5,229 bases of DNA, from NCBI GenBank assembly GCA_029882335.1, contig JAOUKW010000300.1, positions 1 through 5,229 on the forward strand. Direction: 5' to 3'. Below, piece after piece: positions 1 to 4,887 of this stretch. The notes under the pieces were generated by a model. The model was not told the origin of the DNA. It worked only from the letters and a program-made list of their open reading frames with translations, and did not search any database. This DNA comes from Candidatus Heimdallarchaeota archaeon (GTDB lineage: Archaea; Asgardarchaeota; Heimdallarchaeia; Heimdallarchaeales; Kariarchaeaceae). The position numbers and the translations under genes were made by a program. Position 1 is the first letter of the stretch. Each line of letters starts with the position of its first letter.

Positions 1-37
1 CTATTACATTTATGGAGAACATAATTATAAATCAGAT

Positions 38-316
38 CTAACCAAGTAGATCACCAGGCAATGGTTCTTTAGAGACAACAAGAAGCAAAGGTTGATCTTT
101 TCCTCGACTTTCTGCATATAGAATCAATTCAATTTTCTCTTCTTTGTCATCTACAGCACCAGCTTTTGGAAGTTTCCAAAGTTCTTCAATTTCACGAGGG
201 ATAGAAATTTTATATCCGTTACCGACTTTAGATGCTTTATATTTTCCAATTCGTGTTCTATTGGATTCATTGACTGTAGCCAAACTTTCTCTCCAAGTAT
301 AGTAGGTAAAAATCAT
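38..316 (-). CDS. SpoVT/AbrB-type small DNA-binding protein
   Basis: A 92-residue protein, probably a dimeric swapped-hairpin DNA-binding regulator or the antitoxin half of a toxin-antitoxin pair. Residues 30-43 (KVGNGYKISIPREI) match the AbrB/MazE signature: a K-V-G-N-G-Y turn, alternating hydrophobic strand, then I-P-R/K-E-I; residues 44-53 (EELWKLPKAG) take the usual helix-and-turn place. The first 25 residues precede the domain and contain no other ATG. The roughly 40 residues after the domain include a charged stretch (DDKEEKIE) and an LLLVV strand that I cannot assign. ATG at 314-316 is preferred because a TATA-like element lies about 28 bases upstream (leaderless pattern) and there is no ribosome binding site. 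The gene runs in the same direction as the AMMECR1 gene but is 369 bases from it, so it probably has its own promoter. The domain call is fairly sure; target DNA and partner are unknown. Confidence 0.8.
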   Translation of the reverse strand: MIFTYYTWRESLATVNESNRTRIGKYKASKVGNGYKISIPREIEELWKLPKAGAVDDKEEKIELILYAESRGKDQPLLLVVSKEPLPGDLLG

Positions 317-340
317 TTATAATCATTTTTATTACCATAA

Positions 341-348
341 ATATTTAA
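341..348 (-). promoter_or_regulatory. Candidate TATA box of the AbrB-type gene
   Basis: Read on the minus strand this is TTAAATAT, centred about 28 bases upstream of the ATG at 316. That spacing would place the transcription start at or next to the start codon, as in leaderless archaeal mRNAs. The surroundings are AT-rich, so chance matches are easy; the spacing is the main support. Confidence 0.45.
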
Positions 349-566
349 CATAAGAAATTATAAATTTTTTTTGATTTATCACATTTTATTATATTATTTT
401 TGAAAATAATTGTTATAATTGAATTATTTTTATCTAAGTATAATCTTACATTTGTATTTTACTTATTTCATATGAATTTTATTTTTAATTTTATTATATA
501 AATAATATAATTATTTTGACTGATACCATTTAATTTTAGTTGCATTTAATTTTTTCAATGTAATTA

Positions 567-599
567 TATTTTTATAATATACTATATTATATAAAAATA
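567..599. repeat. Imperfect AT palindrome
   Basis: The arm TATTTTTATAATATA (567-581) and the arm at 583-599 are reverse complements except for one inserted AT pair in the right arm, and they flank a single C at 582. The right arm contains a TATATAAA element. It may be a promoter region with dyad symmetry, a cruciform-prone site, or a by-product of base composition. Confidence 0.4.
588..595 (+). promoter_or_regulatory. Candidate TATA box for a plus-strand transcript
   Basis: The sequence TATATAAA on the plus strand is a good archaeal TATA-box match. A start about 25-27 bases downstream falls near 615-622, just at the beginning of the less AT-rich structured block that ends in a hairpin and T-run. 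No protein gene follows on this strand, so the box only makes sense if a small RNA is made. It lies inside the imperfect palindrome described separately. Confidence 0.35.
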
Positions 600-601
600 A
601 T

Positions 602-620
602 AATGAATAAAATATTCATT
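602..620. repeat. Perfect 8-bp inverted repeat, 3-base loop
   Basis: AATGAATA at 602-609 and TATTCATT at 613-620 are perfect reverse complements separated by AAA. It could be an operator at the putative plus-strand transcription start, or on the minus strand a weak hairpin downstream of the AMMECR1 gene. All but one pair per arm is A-T, so an RNA hairpin here would be weak. Confidence 0.5.
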
Positions 621-687
621 TAGGGGAATAAAACTCGGTTTTATCGCATTCCAGGTGGGTAAATGGTTACAAACACCTGGATTTTTT
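617..687 (+). ncRNA. Possible small structured RNA, unidentified
   Basis: This block stands out from its nearly pure A/T surroundings by its G and C content and stacked inverted repeats. ATAAAAC (628-634) pairs with GTTTTAT (638-644) around a TCG loop; GGAAT (625-629) can instead pair with ATTCC (648-652); TCCAGGTG (650-657) pairs with CACCTGGA (674-681), with an inner GTAA/TTAC pairing in its loop. A plus-strand TATA-like box lies about 26 bases before 617 and a six-T run follows the last hairpin at 682-687. I tried tRNA, C/D box (no CTGA D box in the block), H/ACA and fluoride-riboswitch patterns and none fits. The alternative is simply an intergenic terminator region. The boundaries are inferred from the TATA spacing and the T-run. 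Confidence 0.3.
650..687 (+). terminator. Intrinsic-terminator-like hairpin with T-run
   Basis: An 8-bp perfect stem (650-657 with 674-681), half of it G-C pairs, encloses a 16-base loop and is followed directly by six T residues on the plus strand. This is the classic bacterial intrinsic terminator layout. In the minus direction, that of the AMMECR1 gene whose stop codon begins at 688, an A-run precedes the hairpin and no T-run follows, so it would work poorly there. Archaeal termination depends mainly on the T-run. Confidence 0.5.
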
Positions 688-1249
688 ATTTATATATTAT
701 TGATGTAAATCTAAAAAATTCTAAATGATCATTATATTCAATGTTTTTAGGGATTCTTGCTTTTATTAGTAGATGGTAGATATACTCTTCAACATCCCAA
801 TTGTATTTTACAGGTACATCAGGTAATAACAATCCAGAACGATCCATATACTTAACAATTAAACCATCTTGTCCCAATTTGATTTGTGTTTTTAGTGAAT
901 TTAAATCGGAACATACAATTGGTGATATTTCAGATAATATTTCAACTACAATATGTATTGTTGATAACTCCTCACGACTTACTGGTTTAAATCTAGGATC
1001 TTTACTTGCAGAATCCCTTGCAGATATCGCTATCGCTTCACCAATTGAAAATTTTGGAAATGGAATTCCGATACATCCTCTTAATTTTTGTTCTGATTTA
1101 TCCTCATATAACGTGACAAATACACCTTGTTTTCTATCTAAATTTTCATTTTTTAATATGTCATGATTGGGTATCCATTTATTGTTATTGTTATATAATA
1201 ATTCTTCAATTGATTTCTTAGCAATCCCTAATATGGTATCTTTAGCCAC
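686..1249 (-). CDS. AMMECR1-domain protein
   Basis: A 187-residue stand-alone AMMECR1 protein, the usual length for archaeal members. The hallmark LRGCIG hexapeptide is at residues 56-61, with a conserved DPRF at 84-87 and the C-terminal GLLLPDVPVKYNWDVEEYIYHLLIKARIP block at 139-167 (key residues G-L-L-L-P, then Y-x-W-D-x-E-E). The family is widespread in archaea, bacteria and eukaryotes; the cysteine in the hexapeptide is suspected to be functional, but the reaction is unknown. Some members belong to a gene set with MEMO and a radical SAM protein; neither is in this window. The start is GTG at 1247-1249: an in-frame TGA lies three codons upstream, and MAKDTILGIAKKSIEELL has the expected N-terminal helix. 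No ribosome binding site is seen, while a TATA-like box 26-33 bases upstream fits a leaderless message. The stop lies 4 bases before a strong hairpin. Confidence 0.95.
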   Translation of the reverse strand: MAKDTILGIAKKSIEELLYNNNNKWIPNHDILKNENLDRKQGVFVTLYEDKSEQKLRGCIGIPFPKFSIGEAIAISARDSASKDPRFKPVSREELSTIHIVVEILSEISPIVCSDLNSLKTQIKLGQDGLIVKYMDRSGLLLPDVPVKYNWDVEEYIYHLLIKARIPKNIEYNDHLEFFRFTSIIYK

Positions 1250-1274
1250 AGTAATTCATAATATTATTGATAAT

Positions 1275-1282
1275 AAAATATA
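1275..1282 (-). promoter_or_regulatory. Candidate TATA box of the AMMECR1 gene
   Basis: On the minus strand the sequence is TATATTTT, centred about 29 bases upstream of the GTG at 1249. The expected transcription start falls within a few bases of the start codon, in line with the other genes in the window. Confidence 0.45.
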
Positions 1283-1320
1283 GTTTAACACTCTTATTTG
1301 ATTGAATTATTTCTTTTTCA

Positions 1321-1336
1321 TTTTGATTCATCAAAA
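1321..1336. promoter_or_regulatory. Perfect 16-base dyad, candidate operator
   Basis: TTTTGAT (1321-1327) and ATCAAAA (1330-1336) are exact reverse complements separated by TC. The site lies between two divergent promoters, about 40 bases behind the AMMECR1 TATA-like box and about 75 bases before that of the membrane protein gene. Its core TGATTCATCA recurs with one change (TGATTTATCA) at 372-381 upstream of the AbrB-type gene. The binding protein is unknown; the three DNA-binding-type proteins encoded nearby are candidates only. Confidence 0.45.
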
Positions 1337-1400
1337 CGAATTTCTATTTATTTCAAATTTAATGACAATTATGGTGAAATTTATGTTAATTACTTTCAAT

Positions 1401-1420
1401 GAAAGAAATAATTATAAATA
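1401..1420 (+). promoter_or_regulatory. BRE and TATA box of the membrane receptor gene
   Basis: A purine-rich GAAAGAAA (1401-1408), resembling a TFB-recognition element, is followed by TTATAAATA (1412-1420). The TATA centre is about 24 bases upstream of the GTG at 1440, so transcription should begin at or very near the start codon. This is the clearest promoter in the window. The octamer CTTTCAAT occurs on both sides of it (1393-1400 and 1425-1432). Confidence 0.6.
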
Positions 1421-1439
1421 TTATCTTTCAATTTAAGTT

Positions 1440-3494
1440 GTGGTTGAATTTCGAAAAAAATATTTAATATCCCTCCTGTTATACTTTTTGATTATTTCTT
1501 TAATTATTCAAAATTTAAATAGTCAAACAAATGAATCAACTGATACAAATTCTATAATAATAAGTTGGGATGATGGTTCAATAAGTCATTTACAGCTAAA
1601 TCAACAAATTTCACAGGAAATATGGGTTTCAGATATTGATTTTGATGCTATTGAGCTATTATTAGTTGATGATCTTAATAATGACGGGTTTAAAGAAATT
1701 ATTGGTGCAGATATTAATCGAGCGATATATAATTTTGATTTTGAAACTGGAGAAGTTAAATGGAAATTTGAATTGCCATCTGTTCAAGGAATTCCTGTTA
1801 CCTTAAAATCAGGTGATATAAATGGTGATAATATAAAGGAGATAATTCTTGTAACTCGTGTTCCAATAACAAGTAATGATTATGCAATCTTTATACTAAA
1901 TAATGAAGGTCTGCTCATTGATTTAATCGAATCCACATATGTTGAAAGTCGAACTTTCTTTGGTGCAGATAGCATCGAAATCATTGATATAGACAATGAT
2001 GGAATAAATGAGATCATATTATCAATAGGTGCGTCGTTATGGAATGATCAGGATAAATACGGTTATAATTCGATAGAAGTATGGAAATGGAATTCAACAC
2101 TCCAAGAAACTGAATTGATGTGGAGACAAATTTGGAGGGATACAGGTGGAAATACTCAAATGGTTATTCTGAACGAAAATAATGTTACAAGAATAATAGT
2201 CACAGGTTGGTTTCAAATACCAATTAGAGCATTTTCAGAGACTGGAGAGCTAATTTGGAATGTAAGTTCTATTTATAACTTAGAAAATTCAGGATTAGAA
2301 TCAACTGCAGACGTTTTAATTAACATATTTATAGATGATACAGGAACACCTATTTTGCTCGCTTTTCAAAATGCTTATGAAAAAAGGCAATATCTGGCAA
2401 TTTTTCAACTTAATGCAATTGATGGATCAACCATTAAGGAACCATTGATAATTGATAATGGACGATTATCATATGGAATTGTTAAAGAAAATAACTTATA
2501 TCATTTTTCAACAGAGTATCAAAAACAGGGAAGTAAATTTATTGAAAATAATTATTTTACTATTAGAAATTTAAATGATAAAGAGAATGCTCAAAGAGTT
2601 GAACCTCCATTTGGTAAGAACTGGTTAAATATTTATTTGTATCATGATAAAGATCAATTAATTGAATTTCAAAGCGATGAATATGGCAGTGTAGCGTTAG
2701 ATAACAAAGGAACGTATCATGTGATAACAAATAAAAATACTTTTAAATTACATCCACCATCAGGAAAGAAATTAGTTTCACTTTATATAATTTCTAATGT
2801 AGAAGAATTAGCTGGAGAAATATTATACAGACACCAGATTAGAATTTATATATCAATATCTATTTTTATTCTTCTAATACCCGGATATTTGATTTTTTCA
2901 AAGTTAGGTGGTGTAGAAAAGATACGTTTAAACAGAATAAATTCAAATTATAAAGGTAATTTTACCCTATTTTATTATCGATTAAAAGACATATTTGCAG
3001 AATTATTTAAACGCAGCCAAGAAATAATAGAATTGGGAATAACAACTTCACTTCAGACTAGTAGTGGAACAAGAAGAATTGAAATCAATGAAGATGACAT
3101 GTTTAATACAAAGAAAAATATTATTGAGTACAAAAGCATTGATTTAGCGAAGGTAGTTGTAAATTCAGCACAACCAGAAATTCTCATTAACTGGGCCAAT
3201 AATTTTGGTTCTAAATTAAAATTAGTAGATTTAGCAATTTTAATTGAAGTACTACCAGTATTACCCACTGCAATTACCTATAAGGATATAGTTCAAAAAT
3301 TAAATGTTAAGACCCCTTCTACTATTTATAACCGATTGAACAAACTTGTAGAAGTTAATTTATTAGAACCAATCAATCTACAAAATACAACAGACAATCG
3401 TTTTAAAGAAGTTAGAATAACAAAAGAAGGAGTTGAACTTCTAAAATCATTATATATCACACTAGATAAACAAAGAAATATCAATTATTTTTAG
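1440..3494 (+). CDS. Transmembrane beta-propeller/FG-GAP protein with C-terminal winged helix
   Basis: A 684-residue membrane protein with a one-component receptor layout. Residues 8-24 form a signal peptide or anchor after a basic start (FRKK). Residues about 30-460 are the outer region: three calcium-loop motifs of FG-GAP/VCBS type with ligand residues D78/N80/D82/E86, D126/N128/D130/E134 and D183/D185/D187/E191, and PQQ-like blade ends TGEVKWKF (103-110) and TGELIWNV (268-275), together implying a beta-propeller. Sequons at N31, N218, N248 and N274 suit an extracellular region. Residues about 469-487 are a single transmembrane helix followed by basic residues, so the rest is cytoplasmic: a linker of about 100 residues and a winged helix at about 592-672, with a recognition-type helix TPSTIYNRLNKLVEVNLL (625-642) and wing through 661. 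The ligand and target genes are unknown. The start is GTG at a leaderless distance from a good TATA box. It ends convergent with the MobA-like gene, 10 bases away. Confidence 0.9.
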   Translation: MVEFRKKYLISLLLYFLIISLIIQNLNSQTNESTDTNSIIISWDDGSISHLQLNQQISQEIWVSDIDFDAIELLLVDDLNNDGFKEIIGADINRAIYNFDFETGEVKWKFELPSVQGIPVTLKSGDINGDNIKEIILVTRVPITSNDYAIFILNNEGLLIDLIESTYVESRTFFGADSIEIIDIDNDGINEIILSIGASLWNDQDKYGYNSIEVWKWNSTLQETELMWRQIWRDTGGNTQMVILNENNVTRIIVTGWFQIPIRAFSETGELIWNVSSIYNLENSGLESTADVLINIFIDDTGTPILLAFQNAYEKRQYLAIFQLNAIDGSTIKEPLIIDNGRLSYGIVKENNLYHFSTEYQKQGSKFIENNYFTIRNLNDKENAQRVEPPFGKNWLNIYLYHDKDQLIEFQSDEYGSVALDNKGTYHVITNKNTFKLHPPSGKKLVSLYIISNVEELAGEILYRHQIRIYISISIFILLIPGYLIFSKLGGVEKIRLNRINSNYKGNFTLFYYRLKDIFAELFKRSQEIIELGITTSLQTSSGTRRIEINEDDMFNTKKNIIEYKSIDLAKVVVNSAQPEILINWANNFGSKLKLVDLAILIEVLPVLPTAITYKDIVQKLNVKTPSTIYNRLNKLVEVNLLEPINLQNTTDNRFKEVRITKEGVELLKSLYITLDKQRNINYF

Positions 3495-3504
3495 ATGTAA
3501 TTGA

Positions 3505-4350
3505 TTATATTTTTTTAATTAAACTAATGAATTCATTAAATTCGTTATTTGATAAGCTTTGTTTCGCATGTAAGTATATTTGATGTCTAACATGTTTAAT
3601 AGACCATTTCGTGGTTTCATTCGCAAATTGGTTTGCATTCCTTAATACTCCAAAATCATTGTCAATTAACGGAATATTCATTATAATTTCCTTATCAACT
3701 GGATTTGAATATTTATAATTTTTTAAGTTTATTAACTCCTTTTTATGATTTACATTGATAAATTGGCAATTCAAAGCATTAATTTTGTAAAGCAATACCT
3801 TAGGAAACAATCGGTATATATCAATTATATTATTCCGTTTACTGAGTTGGATTTTTGACAAAGTAATTTTCAAATCATACGTTTTACATGAAAAGAATAT
3901 ATTCGTTAAATACTTGTTATTAATATTATAACTGCAAATCACATTGTCTGTTGTAATTTCTAGAAGTCTACTTATATCAATTTCAGAAATCAATGGCATA
4001 TCGATAGGTAAAACAAGAATTGTATCAGTTTTAATGTGGTGAATACAGGTTAAAATTCCTTTTAAAGGACCATTAGCATCAATTGTCACATCATCTTCAA
4101 TGACCTCTAAGGAATTGATAGAGTTGGACTTTATAGAAGACACGACTTTTAATAGATCTTTTGAATTATTTGAATTGTTTACACTTAATATAATATGTGA
4201 ACAAAATTTCATCATTTTTTCCAACGCAATTTCAAGAAATGTTTTTTGGTTATAAATAGCTAAAGCTTTTTCTTGAGTAAATCTTTCCGATTTTCCACCA
4301 AGAACCAGTAACCCAGTAATATTCAAAGTATTTAATTTATCCTGTTTCAT
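3505..4350 (-). CDS. mobA: MobA-like molybdenum cofactor nucleotidyltransferase with C-terminal extension
   Basis: A 281-residue protein whose residues 11-210 form an NTP-transferase domain of the MobA family, which links GMP from GTP (or another nucleotide) to molybdopterin in the cytoplasm. Seen: the glycine-rich nucleotide loop LVLGGKSERFTQEKAL (15-30), GPLKGIL (94-100), the metal-binding PIDMPLI with D117 (115-121), and FINVNHKKEL (197-206), matching the family's FxNxNTPeDL. Deviations: the usual RMGxDKA is RFTQEKA here. Residues 211-281 extend beyond the normal family end and I cannot assign them. The frame is open to an ATG at 4431, but that would add 27 residues (MMQELMIYP...) unlike the family and overlap the upstream gene by 95 bases; ATG at 4350 gives 10 residues before the first strand. 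It overlaps the preceding gene's stop by 14 bases with no clear ribosome binding site, so translational coupling is likely. A related sugar- or CDP-type NTP transferase is the alternative. Confidence 0.82.
   Translation of the reverse strand: MKQDKLNTLNITGLLVLGGKSERFTQEKALAIYNQKTFLEIALEKMMKFCSHIILSVNNSNNSKDLLKVVSSIKSNSINSLEVIEDDVTIDANGPLKGILTCIHHIKTDTILVLPIDMPLISEIDISRLLEITTDNVICSYNINNKYLTNIFFSCKTYDLKITLSKIQLSKRNNIIDIYRLFPKVLLYKINALNCQFINVNHKKELINLKNYKYSNPVDKEIIMNIPLIDNDFGVLRNANQFANETTKWSIKHVRHQIYLHAKQSLSNNEFNEFISLIKKI
3510..3516 (+). terminator. T-run terminator of the membrane receptor gene
   Basis: Seven T residues begin 16 bases after the TAG stop at 3492-3494, within a T-rich stretch on the plus strand. 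Archaeal RNA polymerase terminates at such T-rich tracts without a hairpin. The run lies inside the last codons of the convergent MobA-like gene (its Lys-Lys-Ile end), so the two transcripts would overlap slightly. Confidence 0.45.
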
Positions 4351-4690
4351 ACTCAGGTTCAAGCGTATCAATAATTCGCTGAGATCTGACAATAAAAATA
4401 TCATCGGATAAATCATCAGTTCCTGCATCATTAATGAAACCTAGAATTTGCTTTTCCATAATCAAATTAAACAAGGTTTCACTAATAATTTTATAATCAA
4501 ATCCAGTGATCTCTTTAATTTTTGTAAATGGTATAGAGTTATCACATTCCTTTGCTAATTCAGGAATTATTTCCAACATTTTTGTCTTAATTCTACCGAT
4601 TTCCGCAATAACCACGCTATTATCGATATTTTCTTGTTTGACTTTTTTTATTCCTTCTGTTATAACATCTTTTATGTTTTCCCCAGACAT
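4337..4690 (-). CDS. Small winged-helix-like protein of unknown function
   Basis: A 117-residue soluble, acidic protein that I do not recognise by family. The N-terminal 20 residues are charged and probably helical. Residues 32-48 look like a first helix, then IPFTKIKEITG (53-63) and DYKIISETLFNLIMEKQILGF (65-85) form a helix-turn-helix-like pair, followed by a strand-turn-strand wing through IFIVRS (98-103). This suits a winged-helix fold, either a DNA-binding regulator or a PCI-type protein-interaction module; the low positive charge of the recognition-type helix (K67, K80) leaves room for the latter. ATG at 4690 lies about 22 bases from an A/T-rich TATA-like element and has no ribosome binding site. 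It is first in an operon with the MobA-like gene (14-base overlap) and is divergent from the FAD oxidoreductase gene, so it may regulate either. That role is inference. Confidence 0.75.
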   Translation of the reverse strand: MSGENIKDVITEGIKKVKQENIDNSVVIAEIGRIKTKMLEIIPELAKECDNSIPFTKIKEITGFDYKIISETLFNLIMEKQILGFINDAGTDDLSDDIFIVRSQRIIDTLEPEYETG

Positions 4691-4706
4691 AGCATATGCG
4701 TATTAT

Positions 4707-4716
4707 TATTTAAAAT
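4707..4716 (-). promoter_or_regulatory. Candidate TATA box of the winged-helix/mobA operon
   Basis: On the minus strand the sequence is TTTTAAATAA, centred about 22 bases upstream of ATG 4690; a second A/T-rich candidate (ATATTTTAA) lies just behind it at 4717-4725. Either would start transcription close to the ATG. The perfect 8-base palindrome GCATATGC (4692-4699) sits right at the start of the message. Confidence 0.4.
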
Positions 4717-4733
4717 ATTAAAATATTAGTTGT

Positions 4734-4747
4734 AATCAATTTTGATT
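4734..4747. promoter_or_regulatory. Perfect 14-base dyad AATCAA-TT-TTGATT
   Basis: The arms 4734-4739 and 4742-4747 are exact reverse complements. The site lies behind the minus-strand TATA-like boxes of the winged-helix/mobA operon and shares its ATCAA/TTGAT core with further sites in the same divergent region. It is a candidate operator; the binding protein is unknown. Confidence 0.35.
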
Positions 4748-4820
4748 TGGAAAATATTATTAATTTTCTTATTCGTTTTCAATCTAATTCTTGATTTGAT
4801 CATAATTATATATACTGGTC

Positions 4821-4836
4821 ATCAATGGATATTGAT
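4821..4836. promoter_or_regulatory. 16-base dyad ATCAAT-GGAT-ATTGAT, candidate operator
   Basis: The arms 4821-4826 and 4831-4836 are exact reverse complements around a 4-base spacer. The site lies 15 bases before the first TATA-like element of the FAD oxidoreductase gene, where an archaeal activator or repressor would commonly bind. Further ATCAAT copies are at 4735-4740 and 4875-4880. Confidence 0.4.
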
Positions 4837-4850
4837 AAGAATAATACTAG

Positions 4851-4867
4851 TTTAAATAATTTAAATA
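4851..4867 (+). promoter_or_regulatory. Tandem TATA boxes of the FAD oxidoreductase gene
   Basis: TTTAAATA occurs twice, at 4851-4858 and 4860-4867, one base apart. The second copy is centred about 24 bases from ATG 4888 and fits leaderless initiation; the first would start transcription around 4881. The octamer agrees well with the archaeal TATA consensus. Confidence 0.55.
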
Positions 4868-4887
4868 CATAAATATCAATTAGTTAT

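Larger units (their letters stand above)
317..601. other. AT-rich intergenic stretch without a gene
   Basis: I see no credible coding frame on either strand here. Apart from the AbrB-gene promoter, it holds a TGATTTATCA dyad at 372-381, an 11-base direct repeat (CATTTAATTTT at 527-537 and 543-553), and an imperfect palindrome around 567-599. Base composition is extreme, nearly all A and T, so short repeats are expected here and carry little weight singly. Confidence 0.6.

Noticed and set aside
317..620. CRISPR or other ordered repeat array
   Set aside because: The repeats are short A/T strings of irregular spacing, explained by base composition.
651..680. tRNA or T-arm fragment, suggested by GGTTACAAACACC
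   Set aside because: There is no acceptor stem, anticodon arm or TTC-type T-loop; the pairing is a single long-loop hairpin.
663..728. Plus-strand 21-residue frame starting inside the hairpin loop
   Set aside because: It is short, overlaps the AMMECR1 3' end antisense, and the T-run at 682-687 would end the transcript within it.
801..1166. Plus-strand open frame of 121 residues
   Set aside because: It lies antisense within the well-supported AMMECR1 gene and shows no domain or promoter.
1362..1436. Plus-strand 24-residue frame ahead of the receptor gene
   Set aside because: It covers the receptor's BRE, TATA box and probable start of transcription, so it would not be in the transcript.
3053..3268. 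Minus-strand open frame of 71 residues
   Set aside because: It is antisense to the cytoplasmic part of the receptor gene, with no recognisable motif.
4351..4431. N-terminal extension of the MobA-like frame to an upstream ATG at 4431
   Set aside because: The 27 added residues do not resemble the family N-terminus and lie wholly inside the winged-helix gene in another frame; ATG 4350 places the first strand and glycine-rich loop where expected.
4506..4721. Plus-strand open frame of 71 residues, hydrophobic
   Set aside because: It is antisense to the winged-helix gene; the hydrophobic look comes from the reversed Ile/Lys/Asn-rich codons.
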